Below, one piece after another: positions 5,597-5,663 of a stretch of 5,663 bases of DNA. A program made the position numbers and the translations under genes. The DNA is taken from contig DAOSES010000044.1 of assembly GCA_035363255.1 (NCBI GenBank), forward strand, positions 1 through 5,663. Direction: 5' to 3'. This stretch comes from T3SED10-260 sp035363255. Its GTDB lineage: Bacteria; Caldisericota; Caldisericia; UBA6126. The notes below the pieces were generated by a model. That model was not told where the DNA came from. It did no database searches and saw nothing but the letters and a program-made list of their open reading frames with translations. Each line of letters opens with the position of its first letter. The first letter of the stretch is position 1.

Positions 5597-5616
5597 CTGA
5601 CATAATCGTGAGTCAG
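5597..5616. repeat. Small inverted repeat CTGAC / GTCAG
   Basis: CTGAC (5597-5601) and GTCAG (5612-5616) are perfect 5-base arms around a 10-base loop. Neither side has a T-run, so it is not a terminator. It could be a regulator site lying upstream of the predicted minus-strand promoter, or chance. Confidence 0.2.
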
Positions 5617-5641
5617 ATACTATGGTTCATGTCAAGCCTAA

Positions 5642-5663
5642 AAAGGATTAAGTTAAAACCATG
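5642..5663 (+). other. Possible start of a following plus-strand gene at the window edge
   Basis: AAAGGA (5642-5647) lies 13 bases before an ATG that forms the last three bases of the window. The spacing is long for a ribosome binding site and nothing of the protein can be read. A second frame, from an ATG at 5629, is also open to the edge (MSSLKRIKLKP) but lacks a site at good spacing. No convincing plus-strand promoter was found in 5541-5640. Confidence 0.2.

Noticed and set aside
5630..5635. Perfect TTGACA on the minus strand as the -35 of the second gene
   Set aside because: No acceptable -10 box lies 15-19 bases downstream.

Overview
The window holds two long, intact genes that point towards each other (354-3113 on +, 3121-5469 on -), flanked by AT-rich intergenic DNA (1-353 and 5470-5663). 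Only 7 bases separate the two stop codons. Both genes encode exported proteins built mainly of NHL-type beta-propeller repeats, each ending in a different immunoglobulin-like or cell-surface module. No RNA gene, CRISPR array, complete mobile element or enzyme gene was seen.

Organism: AT-rich DNA, strong AGGAG-type ribosome binding sites, SigA-like promoter boxes, a C-terminal copper amine oxidase N-like ('stalk') domain and a stand-alone cohesin-like domain together suggest a low-GC Bacillota, probably a clostridial or related anaerobic lineage. This is inferred from domain habits and not from a marker gene.

Layout: (1) 1-353 is the leader of the first gene. It has a candidate promoter, an inverted repeat and a stretch resembling the end of an IS3/IS150-group element. 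An open minus-strand frame at the left edge may be the start of another gene. (2) 354-3113 encodes a 919-residue secreted protein: signal peptide, irregular beta-propeller region, BACON/Ig-like domain, and two stalk repeats. (3) 3121-5469 (minus) encodes a 782-residue secreted protein: signal peptide, irregular N-terminal propeller, regular six-repeat NHL propeller, and cohesin-like domain. (4) 5470-5663 holds the promoter of the second gene inside nested inverted repeats, plus a possible start codon of a following gene at the very edge.

The two proteins probably act outside the cell as binding or scaffold proteins, since propellers and Ig-like folds commonly mediate protein or carbohydrate contacts. 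No catalytic motif, LPXTG, SLH repeats, lipobox or dockerin was seen, so partner and anchoring are unknown. The two upstream regions share an exact 13-base sequence next to the predicted -35 boxes, which hints at co-regulation.
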